24,833 nt of DNA, taken from assembly GCA_026386995.1 (NCBI GenBank), contig JAPLMO010000154.1:1-24833 (forward strand). The letters are read 5' to 3'. The translations under genes and the position numbers were made by a program. This stretch comes from Planctomycetota bacterium. Lineage in GTDB: Bacteria; Planctomycetota; Phycisphaerae; FEN-1346. Below, piece by piece: positions 16,965 through 23,650 of this stretch. Numbering within the stretch: position 1 is the first letter of the stretch; every line of letters starts with the position of its first letter. The notes under the pieces were generated by a model, which saw nothing but the letters and a program-made list of their open reading frames with translations, did no database searches and was not told the DNA's origin.

Positions 16965-17041
16965 GTCGAACACATGCGGAACCGTCCGCATGGCATTCAC
17001 TCTAACTATACAAAAGATAACCGAAAACGGCCCGGTGTCAA
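16927..17041 (-). ncRNA. Candidate small RNA with promoter and rho-independent terminator
   Basis: Read on the minus strand, TTGACA (17041-17036), a 16-bp spacer and TATCTT (17019-17014) make a promoter. A perfect 8-bp hairpin CATGCGGA-CGGT-TCCGCATG spans 16992-16973. A GC-rich terminator hairpin (GTGGCCGGGG with CCCC...GGCCAC, 16964-16936) is followed by AC and seven Ts (16933-16927). The predicted transcript is about 80 nt with no good open frame. An alternative -10 TATAGT (17010-17005) is too far from the -35. It could instead be leftover promoter/terminator DNA of a mobile element. Confidence 0.4.
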
Positions 17042-17081
17042 GTCGCCCGCGAAAAAATTCCGGCGGCTGAGCCCCGCTCAA

Positions 17082-17212
17082 TACTACAGCGCAACTTCGC
17101 GCGGCGGGTCTCCGTACCCGCCGCGCGTACCCTGGTTTCGCGCCCGTAGACGAGTTTTTCGCGCGGCGGGTCCGGAGACCCGCCGCGCGAAGGCTTAAGT
17201 TGCGCTGTAGTA
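17082..17212. mobile_element. 131-bp MITE-like element with 16-bp perfect inverted ends
   Basis: The ends TACTACAGCGCAACTT (17082-17097) and AAGTTGCGCTGTAGTA (17197-17212) are exact reverse complements, with TA at both outer edges. This fits the TA target duplication of IS630/Tc1-mariner elements. Inside are two very stable hairpins, 17098-17127 (12-bp stem CGCGCGGCGGGT) and 17158-17191 (15-bp stem, loop CGGA). No coding capacity exists. A related shorter element is at 24592-24662, close to an IS630-type transposase start, a possible source of mobilising enzyme. Confidence 0.7.
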
Positions 17213-17299
17213 TAATCATGGCTGTTGTTCTTGCCTCCGGCGGCTGGTATCATCTGGGAGGTGGCATTACGCTTATCGGACCGGTAGAGGAGCGGCTCC

Positions 17300-17653
17300 A
17301 TGGCGGCAGGCGATATCGGACCCGTTGGCGACGCGGCTGCACATGCCGCGCGGCCCAGGGCGAGACGGACTATCTTCGGCAAGATCGGCCTCGTCTTTGC
17401 GATTGTGCCTTGGGTAATTGTTGGAACGTTGGCTGTCTGGCAGCCTGGTTGAGGTTCCCCTGTCCAAGCCCTTGGAGGGCTTGCGTTCATCGGTTTGCCG
17501 CCCCTGGCGCTCATCCTGAGCGTCGTCGGCCTTTTCCTGGACGGCCGCAAGGTCTACGCCATTATCGGCACGGTAATCGCGGGCCTTACGGTCCTTGCGT
17601 TGGGCGCGCTGCTCGCAATCGGCTTTTTTGTGCTGGGGGGGAAATTGGGCTGA
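17300..17653 (+). pseudogene. Small membrane-protein gene interrupted by an in-frame TGA
   Basis: From ATG 17300 (GAGGAG upstream at 17286-17291) the frame is open for 117 codons to TGA 17651 except for one in-frame TGA at 17450. The first part has a hydrophobic segment IGLVFAIVPWVIVGTLAV. The part after the stop has two more: FIGLPPLALILSVVGLFL, and after DGRKVYA the segment IIGTVIAGLTVLALGALL. The latter continues to GFFVLGGKLG. The continuity of protein-like sequence across the stop indicates a three-helix membrane protein broken by a nonsense mutation or a sequencing error. I do not recognise the family. A separate start after the stop is not evident. Confidence 0.6.
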
Positions 17654-17668
17654 GCCGCCTGAGTCGCT

Positions 17669-17765
17669 GGCAGTGCCGCGGGCCTGTTCCTGTTTTCCGG
17701 TTCCCTGTTCCCGCCGCTCCATCCCGCGGCAGTGCCGCGGGCTTGTTTCCGGTTCCCTGTTCCCG
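17669..17765 (+). repeat. Two imperfect direct repeats of about 40 bp
   Basis: Copy 1 (17669-17713) and copy 2 (17728-17765) both begin GGCAGTGCCGCGGGC and end TTTCCGGTTCCCTGTTCCCG, with a short insertion in copy 1. They are followed by a doubled CGACTCC run. The stretch is low-complexity and non-coding, probably dispersed repeat filler. Confidence 0.7.
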
Positions 17766-17957
17766 ACTCCCGACTCCCCGGCCTGCCCGCCAGGCTTAAG
17801 GGCGGGTTCCCGCTTCCCCTCTTTGCGGCGTGAGGCCCTTGTCGCGCTCTCCGGCCGACTGCCAAAATGACAGTCCTCGGCCGCGAAACCCGAATCCAAC
17901 CTCGTTGTGTGTGGCATGGCCACGGTATACCGCCGGTTGGGGAGCCTAACCACCCGA

Positions 17958-18029
17958 AATCAGGGACAGCGCCAACGCCGTCCGGACCCCCGACCCCGCC
18001 GGCCGGGCCGACTGGCGCTGTCCCTGATT
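17958..18029. repeat. 17-bp perfect inverted repeat flanking a 38-bp GC-rich core
   Basis: AATCAGGGACAGCGCCA (17958-17974) and TGGCGCTGTCCCTGATT (18013-18029) are exact reverse complements. The whole 72-bp unit looks like a miniature palindromic element with a CCGG-rich centre. No frame inside is credible. Confidence 0.8.
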
Positions 18030-18213
18030 CTTTTCGGGGTGCCGGAAGGGGTGTCGGGGAATCCTTACTATCCCGATGGGGTATATTAAAGTATACAATC
18101 GGAGGTGGTCAAAACCGCTCGGCGGGATGCAAAAGGCATCAAGTTCCGATCAAAACCGTGTGTGAAGTATCAAAAACCAGTAAAAAAGCCCCTTACCCAT
18201 CTTGCCAAAAGAC

Positions 18214-18252
18214 GAAAAAACGGCCTTGGCGCTAGCGCCAAGGGGGTTTTTG
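18214..18252. terminator. Bidirectional rho-independent terminator-like palindrome
   Basis: CCTTGGCGCTAGCGCCAAGG (18224-18243) is a perfect 20-bp palindrome. It has an A-run on the left (18215-18220) and GGG plus five Ts on the right (18247-18251), so it can terminate transcription in both directions. No recognised gene ends directly before it. The AT-richer 18085-18220 stretch upstream might be transcribed. Confidence 0.6.
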
Positions 18253-18298
18253 GCCTCGCGCGGCGCGAAAGGCGCCCGTTTTCGCCCTCCGGTGTATA

Positions 18299-18331
18299 CT
18301 ATAGTGAACGCGATACGTTTCGCTACTATAG
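18299..18331. repeat. Imperfect inverted repeat CTATAGT / ACTATAG
   Basis: CTATAGT (18299-18305) and ACTATAG (18325-18331) flank an imperfect CG-containing stem (ACGCG / CGTTTCG). The AT-rich arms sit next to TATACT and could be an operator or a small element end; evidence is limited to symmetry. Confidence 0.35.
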
Positions 18332-18346
18332 GCTATAAACCCCGCG

Positions 18347-18389
18347 GCAAAGGGGACTGTCCCCTTTGCCCGGCCGGAAAAGGGGACAG
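18347..18389. repeat. GGGGACTGTCCCC palindrome with a partial third arm
   Basis: GCAAAGGGGAC (18347-18357) pairs with GTCCCCTTTGC (18359-18369), and AAAAGGGGACAG recurs at 18378-18389. Such GGGGACAGTCCCC units are common dispersed repeats in planctomycete-type genomes, as I recall, but copy number cannot be judged here. Confidence 0.6.
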
Positions 18390-18468
18390 CCCCCGTTTCC
18401 TCGCCCAGGCGAATCTTCGACTCGGTCGCCGCGCGCCGTCGGTCCAACGGCGCTGTGCGGCAGTTTCC

Positions 18469-18497
18469 TTGACCTGGCTGCGCACAGCCGCTATGGT
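18469..18497 (+). promoter_or_regulatory. Sigma-70-type promoter of the dehydrogenase/dehydratase operon
   Basis: TTGACC (18469-18474), a 17-bp spacer and TATGGT (18492-18497) place the start of transcription near 18504, about 55 nt before the GTG start at 18559. It is the only good promoter between the repeat-rich region and the five-gene operon. Confidence 0.6.
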
Positions 18498-18558
18498 GTT
18501 GCGTGTCCGGCGGCAGGGGCCGCGCGGTCTGCAGGTGCCTGAAGGAGAAACAGGGCCG

Positions 18559-19518
18559 GTGAGAGCCATCCACATCGTCAAGCCGAGGCAGGTGGCCTTT
18601 CTCGATGCGCCGAAGCCCGAACCGCTTCCCGGCGAGGTCATAGTCCAGTGCAAGTACGTGGCCCTGTGCGGGAGCAACATGGGGCAGTATACCGGCGAGG
18701 GCGTGTGGGGCGACATCAACTTCCCGAACCCGGCGGGCTGGGCGGGGCACGAGAATATCGGCACCATCGTCGAGTCGCGCTGCGACGGCTGGAAGCCCGG
18801 CACGCTCGTCCTGGCCCAGCCGGAGGGGTACTTCGGGTTCGCCGAGTTCATCCGGGCCAAGCCGCCCGGCATTGCCGCGCTGCCGCCCGATGCGCCCGAT
18901 GTGGCGTCGCTGATCGTGGCGCAGCCGGTGTCCACGGTCCTGCGGTCGCTGTCACAAACCGACAACGTCGTCAACCAGCGCTGTGCGGTCATCGGCCAGG
19001 GCCCGATGGGGCTGATCTGGACCCACCTCCTTGGCCGCATGGGCGCGCGGCAGGTGATCGCTATCGACAAACTGGGGTGGCGCCTGAAGTGGGCCAGGCG
19101 TTTCGGCGCCAGCGACGTCATCGACGCCTCGAAGGAGGACGTCATCGAGCGTGTGAAGGAACTGACCGGCGGCGCGAAGGTCGACTTCTGCGCCGACGCC
19201 GCCGGCAAGGTCGATTCCATGGCGACGGCGGTCCACCTTGTGCGGCGCGGCGGGCGGGTGTTCGTGTTTGGCATGCCGGACTACAACGACCAGAAGTTCC
19301 CGTGGTACGATGCGTTTCGCGCCGAGGCGACGATCATCACGTCGGTCGGGCCGGAGTGCTCCGCGTTCTTCCAGACCGCGGTCGACATGGTGGTCGACGG
19401 GCGAATCGACCTAGGCGCGATGGTCACGCCGCGCATGCCCTGGGAGAAGGCCCCCGAGGCCTTCGAGATGTACGCCACGTGTGCCGAGGGGTCGCTGAAA
19501 CTCACCCTCGTGCTGTGA
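18559..19518 (+). CDS. Short zinc-type (MDR) alcohol/hydroxyacyl dehydrogenase
   Basis: The 319-residue NAD(P)-dependent oxidoreductase belongs to the medium-chain dehydrogenase family. The frame is open from 18202, but homology begins with RAIHIVKPRQVAFLDAPKPE, so GTG 18559 (AGGAG 11 bases upstream) is chosen. The catalytic-zinc side shows C37-GSN and H64-E65 (WAGHENIG). The Rossmann motif is GQGPMG (146-151), followed by an acidic strand end at D170 (VIAID). The four-cysteine structural-zinc lobe is absent: the chain passes directly from LVLAQPEG to YFGFAEFIRAKPPG. It is first in a co-directional operon with CoA enzymes, so a hydroxyacyl-CoA or alcohol intermediate is a likely substrate, as for the MDR dehydrogenase of the benzoyl-CoA pathway. 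The precise substrate is unknown. Confidence 0.85.
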   Translation: MRAIHIVKPRQVAFLDAPKPEPLPGEVIVQCKYVALCGSNMGQYTGEGVWGDINFPNPAGWAGHENIGTIVESRCDGWKPGTLVLAQPEGYFGFAEFIRAKPPGIAALPPDAPDVASLIVAQPVSTVLRSLSQTDNVVNQRCAVIGQGPMGLIWTHLLGRMGARQVIAIDKLGWRLKWARRFGASDVIDASKEDVIERVKELTGGAKVDFCADAAGKVDSMATAVHLVRRGGRVFVFGMPDYNDQKFPWYDAFRAEATIITSVGPECSAFFQTAVDMVVDGRIDLGAMVTPRMPWEKAPEAFEMYATCAEGSLKLTLVL

Positions 19519-19531
19519 CCGAGAGACGGCG

Positions 19532-21613
19532 GTGCGGATGATCGAGTCCACCGTGTCCGATGGCGTGTGCCTCTTGCGCCTCAGCGCGCCGCCGGCCAAC
19601 ACCATCACCTTCCCGTTGCTGGAAGAACTCCGCGCGGCGATCCGCCGGGCCAACGCGCAGGACGAAATCCGCGGGATCATTCTGACGGGCCGGCCGGACC
19701 ACTTCAGCGCGGGCGCCGACGTCGGACTGTTCCGCGACATCGTGCGGCCGGAGGAAGCGGTCCGGACGAGCCGCATCTTTCAGGAAGCGATGCAGGCCGT
19801 GGAGGATTCCGCCAAGCCAGTCGTGGCGGCCGTCGCGGGGCGCATCATGGGCAGCGCCCTTGAACTTGCGATGGCCTGCCATTACCGCGTCTGCACGAAG
19901 GCGACCCGGTTCAGCATGCCGGAGGTCACGCTGGGCATCAATCCCGGCGCGGGCGGCACGCAGCGGCTCCCAAGGTTGGTGGGTGCGGACGTGGCCCTGA
20001 AGATGCTGCTTACGGGCGAGGCCGTCGGCGCCGAGCACGGACGTGCGATCGGCCTTGTCGACGCCATCAGCGAGGGCGGCGACCTGCTCGAAACCGCACG
20101 GGCCGTCCTCCGCTCCGCTCCCGGGCCGCGCAAGACCAGCGCGTGCACCGACAAAGTGTGCGACGACGACGCCAACGAGGCCGTGTTTAACCGGGCGCGG
20201 CAGCGGTTGGCGGGCGTGCGGCCGGAGATCATCGCGCCGCGGATCATCCTCGAGGCGGTCGAGGCCGGCCTGAAAGAATCTTTTCAGGCGGGCCTGCGCA
20301 AAGAGCAGGAAGGTTTTGCCCGGTGTATGGGCACGTCGGCGACGCGCAACAAGATCTATCTCTTCTTTGCGACGCGCGAGGCGAGTAAGATACCGGCGTC
20401 GGCGGCGGCAGCGGCGGCCCCGGACATAAAGGCCGCGGCCGTGATCGGCATGGGCTCAATGGGCGCGGGCATCGCCCAGGCCCTCATCGCGGGCGGCATA
20501 CGGGTTGCGGCGCTCGATCAGGACGCGGCGGCCCTTCAGAAAGGGGCGGACCGCATACGGAGCAGCCTCCGCGGTCGCGTCGAAAAGGGCGGCCTTGCGC
20601 CGGATGCGGCGGACGCGATGCTTGGCCTGCTCACCACGACGACCGACTGGCGCGACATCGCCGGCGCACCGCTTGTCATTGAGGCGGTGTTCGAGGATGC
20701 TGCGGTCAAGCGCGGCGTCCTGGCGAAGATCGAGGCGGCGTGCGGCGACGCGGCGATCATCGCGTCGAACACGTCGACGATCTCGCTGGACGTGCTGGCG
20801 GAAGGCATGCGGCGGCCGGAGCGGCTGGTCGGCATGCACTTTTTCAACCCCGCGCACCACATGCCGCTCGTGGAGGTCATCCGGCGAGACGCGACGGCGG
20901 CCGGCGTTGTGGCGGCGGCGATGCGGTTCGTCAAGGCACTCCGCAAGACGCCGGTGCTGGTCAGGAACCGCGAGGGGTTCCTCGTGAACCGCCTCTTCAT
21001 TCCATACTTGAAGGAGGCGTTCTGGCTGCTGGAGGAGGGGACGGACGCACCGGCTATCGACGGCGCGATGCTAGAATTCGGCTTCCCGATGGGGCCGCTC
21101 GCGCTGATCGACATGGCCGGCCTGGACATCCTCGCGCTTACGGACCGCGTGCTGAGGGCCGCCTTCCCCTCGCACGGGCCACTCTCGGAAGTAGTCGAGC
21201 GCCTCGTGGAGCGCGGCCGCCTGGGCCAGAAAAGCGGTGCGGGCGTTTACCGGTACGAGAAGGGCGATCGCACGCCCCTGGCGAGCGACGAGACCGCACG
21301 GATCGTGGCCGAGGTGCGGCAGGCCGCCGGCCGCACGGCGCGACCTGCGGGCAAAGAGGAGATCGCGCGGCGGCTCGTTCTGCGGATGGTGCGCGAGGCG
21401 TTTTACGTGATGGAAGAGGGCTTGGCCGCGCGCGAGTCGGACGTGGACGTCGCGATGGTCCTCGGGACGGGGTTTCCCGATTTTCGCGGCGGCGTGATAA
21501 AATACGCCCGCGACCTGGGGCTGGGCGCCGTCCGGGCGGACCTTGACAAACTGGCATCGGAACACGGGGCGCGGTTCTCGCCGTGCCCGCTTCTGCGAAA
21601 CGAAGGAGTTTGA
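19532..21613 (+). CDS. Enoyl-CoA hydratase / 3-hydroxyacyl-CoA dehydrogenase fusion (FadB/FadJ-like)
   Basis: This 693-residue cytoplasmic enzyme hydrates enoyl-CoA and oxidises the 3-hydroxyacyl-CoA with NAD. Domain order is crotonase (about 5-260), NAD-binding (about 300-480) and two C-terminal 3HCDH domains (about 485-690). Crotonase shows the FSAGAD oxyanion segment and both catalytic glutamates, E111 (ALELAMAC) and E131 (MPEVTLG). Its glycine-rich GGGC position reads GSAL, an unusual variant. The dehydrogenase has GMGSMG (306-311) and the signature HFFNPAHHMPLVE with H436 and E448. The last domain includes GTGFPDFRGGVIKYARDLG. The start is GTG 19532 (GAGAG six bases upstream) or ATG 19538. 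It begins 13 bp after the dehydrogenase gene and ends 2 bp before the next start, so it is translationally close-coupled. Confidence 0.92.
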   Translation: MRMIESTVSDGVCLLRLSAPPANTITFPLLEELRAAIRRANAQDEIRGIILTGRPDHFSAGADVGLFRDIVRPEEAVRTSRIFQEAMQAVEDSAKPVVAAVAGRIMGSALELAMACHYRVCTKATRFSMPEVTLGINPGAGGTQRLPRLVGADVALKMLLTGEAVGAEHGRAIGLVDAISEGGDLLETARAVLRSAPGPRKTSACTDKVCDDDANEAVFNRARQRLAGVRPEIIAPRIILEAVEAGLKESFQAGLRKEQEGFARCMGTSATRNKIYLFFATREASKIPASAAAAAAPDIKAAAVIGMGSMGAGIAQALIAGGIRVAALDQDAAALQKGADRIRSSLRGRVEKGGLAPDAADAMLGLLTTTTDWRDIAGAPLVIEAVFEDAAVKRGVLAKIEAACGDAAIIASNTSTISLDVLAEGMRRPERLVGMHFFNPAHHMPLVEVIRRDATAAGVVAAAMRFVKALRKTPVLVRNREGFLVNRLFIPYLKEAFWLLEEGTDAPAIDGAMLEFGFPMGPLALIDMAGLDILALTDRVLRAAFPSHGPLSEVVERLVERGRLGQKSGAGVYRYEKGDRTPLASDETARIVAEVRQAAGRTARPAGKEEIARRLVLRMVREAFYVMEEGLAARESDVDVAMVLGTGFPDFRGGVIKYARDLGLGAVRADLDKLASEHGARFSPCPLLRNEGV

Positions 21614-21615
21614 TA

Positions 21616-22845
21616 ATGCCGTCGCCTACGGAGCGAAAAGACTTTGCCGCCACCGCCAAGATGAAAGAGGTGATGGGGAAGTACTTCATGGAACTGACGC
21701 AGGGGCGCGAGCAAGGCAGGAAAACGGCCTGGTGCACGAGCGTCGGCCCGGCCGAACTCCTCCGCGCGATGGGGTTCAACGTGTACTTCCCGGAGAACCA
21801 CGGCGCGATGCTCGGCGCCACGCGGATGGCCACGGACCTCATTCCGGTGGCCAACGCGCGGGGGTTCTCGCCGGACATCTGCTCGTACCTGACGAGCGAC
21901 ATCGGCTCTTACCTGAAGGGCGAGAGCCCCCTTCAGAAGATGAAGTTGCCGGGGCCGCCCAAGGCCGACGTCCTGGTTTATAACACCAACCAGTGCCGAG
22001 ACGTCAAAGACTGGTTCCAGTTCTACGCCCGCGAGTGGAACGTTCCGTGCCTCGGCATCCACACGCCGCGCGCGATGGGCGACCTGGAAGATTCCATTGT
22101 CGAAGACGTGGCGCGGCAGACCGAGGCGCTCGTGAGGCCCCTGGAGCAGGTCGCCGGGGCGAAACTGGACCCCGTCCGGCTGAAGGAGACCGTCGACCTT
22201 TCACGCCGGTGCACGGTGCTCTGGAAGGCGGTGCTCGACACGGCGGCCAACGTGCCGGCGCCGATCACCTTCTTCGACGATACGATCCAGATGGGGCCGG
22301 CCGTCGTTCTTCGCGGCCACCCGGACGCCATCGCCTACTACGAGGCGCTGCTGGCGGAACTCCAGGCCCGCGTGGCCGGCAAGATGGCGGCTGTCGAGGG
22401 CGAGCGGTTCAGGGTTTACTGGGAAGGCATGCCCATCTGGGGCAAGTTGAAGGACCTCGCCACGCAGTTCATGCAACTCGGGACCTGCGTCGTGGCCTCG
22501 ACCTACTGCAATAGTTGGGTCTTTGAGGCCCTGGACCCGTCGGACCCCTTCCGTAGCATGGCGCGGGCCTATTGCAGCCTGTTTATTTGCCGTAGCGAAG
22601 ATTATAAGGAGAAGTACCTGGAGCGCATGATCGCCAAGTTCAAGGTCGACGGCGTTCTGTATCACGACGCGAAGACGTGCCCGAACAACTCGAACAACCG
22701 ATACCAGATGCCGCAGCGCCTCCGGCAGAAGACGGGCAAGCCGTTCCTGGTCATTAACGGAGACCTGAACGACCTCAGGCTGTACTCCGAGGAGCAGACG
22801 CGGACCGGCATCGAGGCGTTTGCGGAGCAGTTGGCGCAAGGCTGA
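21616..22845 (+). CDS. 2-hydroxyacyl-CoA dehydratase / benzoyl-CoA reductase family subunit (HgdB/BcrB-like)
   Basis: The 409-residue iron-sulphur protein belongs to the HgdB/BcrB/BcrC superfamily (COG1775). Members use an ATP-driven electron from an activase to start ketyl-radical dehydration or ring reduction of CoA thioesters. Cys40 (AWCTSVGPAELL), Cys89 (DICSYLTSD) and Cys127 (NQCRDVKDW) match the three conserved ligands of the [4Fe-4S] cluster. Further cysteines are 145, 199, 291, 298, 320, 325 and 355. AAGGAG (21603-21608) sets the start. HgdAB and BcrBC enzymes have two different subunits, but only one is encoded here, directly followed by its activase. It may be homodimeric, as in the double-cubane cluster proteins and E. 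coli YjiM, or its partner may be elsewhere. The substrate is not deducible. Confidence 0.9.
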   Translation: MPSPTERKDFAATAKMKEVMGKYFMELTQGREQGRKTAWCTSVGPAELLRAMGFNVYFPENHGAMLGATRMATDLIPVANARGFSPDICSYLTSDIGSYLKGESPLQKMKLPGPPKADVLVYNTNQCRDVKDWFQFYAREWNVPCLGIHTPRAMGDLEDSIVEDVARQTEALVRPLEQVAGAKLDPVRLKETVDLSRRCTVLWKAVLDTAANVPAPITFFDDTIQMGPAVVLRGHPDAIAYYEALLAELQARVAGKMAAVEGERFRVYWEGMPIWGKLKDLATQFMQLGTCVVASTYCNSWVFEALDPSDPFRSMARAYCSLFICRSEDYKEKYLERMIAKFKVDGVLYHDAKTCPNNSNNRYQMPQRLRQKTGKPFLVINGDLNDLRLYSEEQTRTGIEAFAEQLAQG

Positions 22846-22858
22846 GCGGAGCGGCACA

Positions 22859-23650
22859 ATGGCGTATTTCTGCGGGATCGATATCGGGGCCTCGGCCGCC
22901 AAACTCGTCATCATCGACGACGGCGGGCGGACGGTGGCCCAGGCGCTGCGGCGCTCGGGCGTGGACTACGCCGACGCCGCCGAGCGGTGCCTGGCGGACG
23001 CGCTGTCGGCCGCGGGCCTAGCGCGGCACGAGATCGCAGGCTCAGTCTCGACCGGCTACGGCCGCGACAACGTCCCGTGGGCTGGCGCCACCAGGACCGA
23101 GATCGCCTGCCATGGCAAAGGCGCGTGGTTCCACTTCCGCAAGGCGATGACCGTCATCGACATCGGGGCGCAGGACTCCAAGGTCATCCACCTCGACGCG
23201 GGGGGTTATCGCACGGGCTTCAAGATGAACCGCAAGTGCGCGGCCGGGACGGGGGCGTTCCTCGAAGAGATCGCCCTGCGGATGGACCTGCCCGTCTCGG
23301 CCCTCAACGGCCTGGCCGAGCGCTCGACGAAGGAGATTACGCTCGGGAGTTTCTGCACGGTGTTCACCGCGACCGAGATCCTGGCCAGGATACGGGCTGG
23401 CGAGAAGGTCGAGGACATCGTCAAGGGCGCGTTTCGCTCGGTCGTCAAGCGGATCCAGGAGATGGACACGGTGGACGGCTCGCTCGTGATGACGGGCGGC
23501 GTCGTGGCGCACAACCCGCTGCTGGTCGCGCTGGTGGAAGAGACGCTCGGCTGTAAGGCCCTCGTGCCCCCGCAGCCGCAGCACGTCGGTGCGCTGGGGG
23601 CGGCGCTGGCGGCCATGGAAGAAGCCCAGGGAGGAAAACAGCCATGCTGA
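22859..23650 (+). CDS. ATP-dependent activase of 2-hydroxyacyl-CoA dehydratase (HgdC-like)
   Basis: The 263-residue ASKHA-fold ATPase forms a homodimer that bridges one [4Fe-4S] cluster and injects a low-potential electron into the dehydratase. ATPase motifs are GIDIGASAAKLVIID (6-20), VIDIGAQDSKVI (99-110) and MTGGVVAHNPLL (211-222). The cluster cysteines are C127 (NRKCAAGTG) and C166 (SFCTVFTATE), the same residue numbers as in the Acidaminococcus HgdC. Its length fits the HgdC/YjiL class rather than the longer paired BcrA/BcrD subunits. It starts 13 bp after the dehydratase gene (ATG 22859, GGAG upstream) and overlaps the next gene. The pairing of one activase with one HgdB-like protein argues for a homodimeric system. 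Confidence 0.94.
   Translation: MAYFCGIDIGASAAKLVIIDDGGRTVAQALRRSGVDYADAAERCLADALSAAGLARHEIAGSVSTGYGRDNVPWAGATRTEIACHGKGAWFHFRKAMTVIDIGAQDSKVIHLDAGGYRTGFKMNRKCAAGTGAFLEEIALRMDLPVSALNGLAERSTKEITLGSFCTVFTATEILARIRAGEKVEDIVKGAFRSVVKRIQEMDTVDGSLVMTGGVVAHNPLLVALVEETLGCKALVPPQPQHVGALGAALAAMEEAQGGKQPC

Noticed and set aside
17450..17452. Selenocysteine codon in the broken membrane-protein gene
   Set aside because: No selenocysteine insertion hairpin is obvious after the TGA, and the surrounding residues (WQPG before, GSPVQ after) show no redox motif; a nonsense change or sequencing error is simpler.
18105..18175. Cyclic-di-GMP (GEMM) riboswitch-like GGATGCAAAAGG string
   Set aside because: The other conserved GEMM halves and the tetraloop/receptor pattern are absent.
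17867..18235. 122-codon frame across the inverted repeat region
   Set aside because: It translates through both arms of the 17958-18029 element and the terminator stem, with no ribosome-binding site and no domain.
18105..18338. 77-codon Lys/Arg-rich frame starting at GTG
   Set aside because: The GGAGG overlaps the start codon, and the frame runs through the terminator palindrome.
21616..23650. A true ATP-dependent benzoyl-CoA reductase (BcrABCD)
   Set aside because: That enzyme needs two catalytic-type and two ATPase subunits; only one of each kind is present here, so the name is not given.
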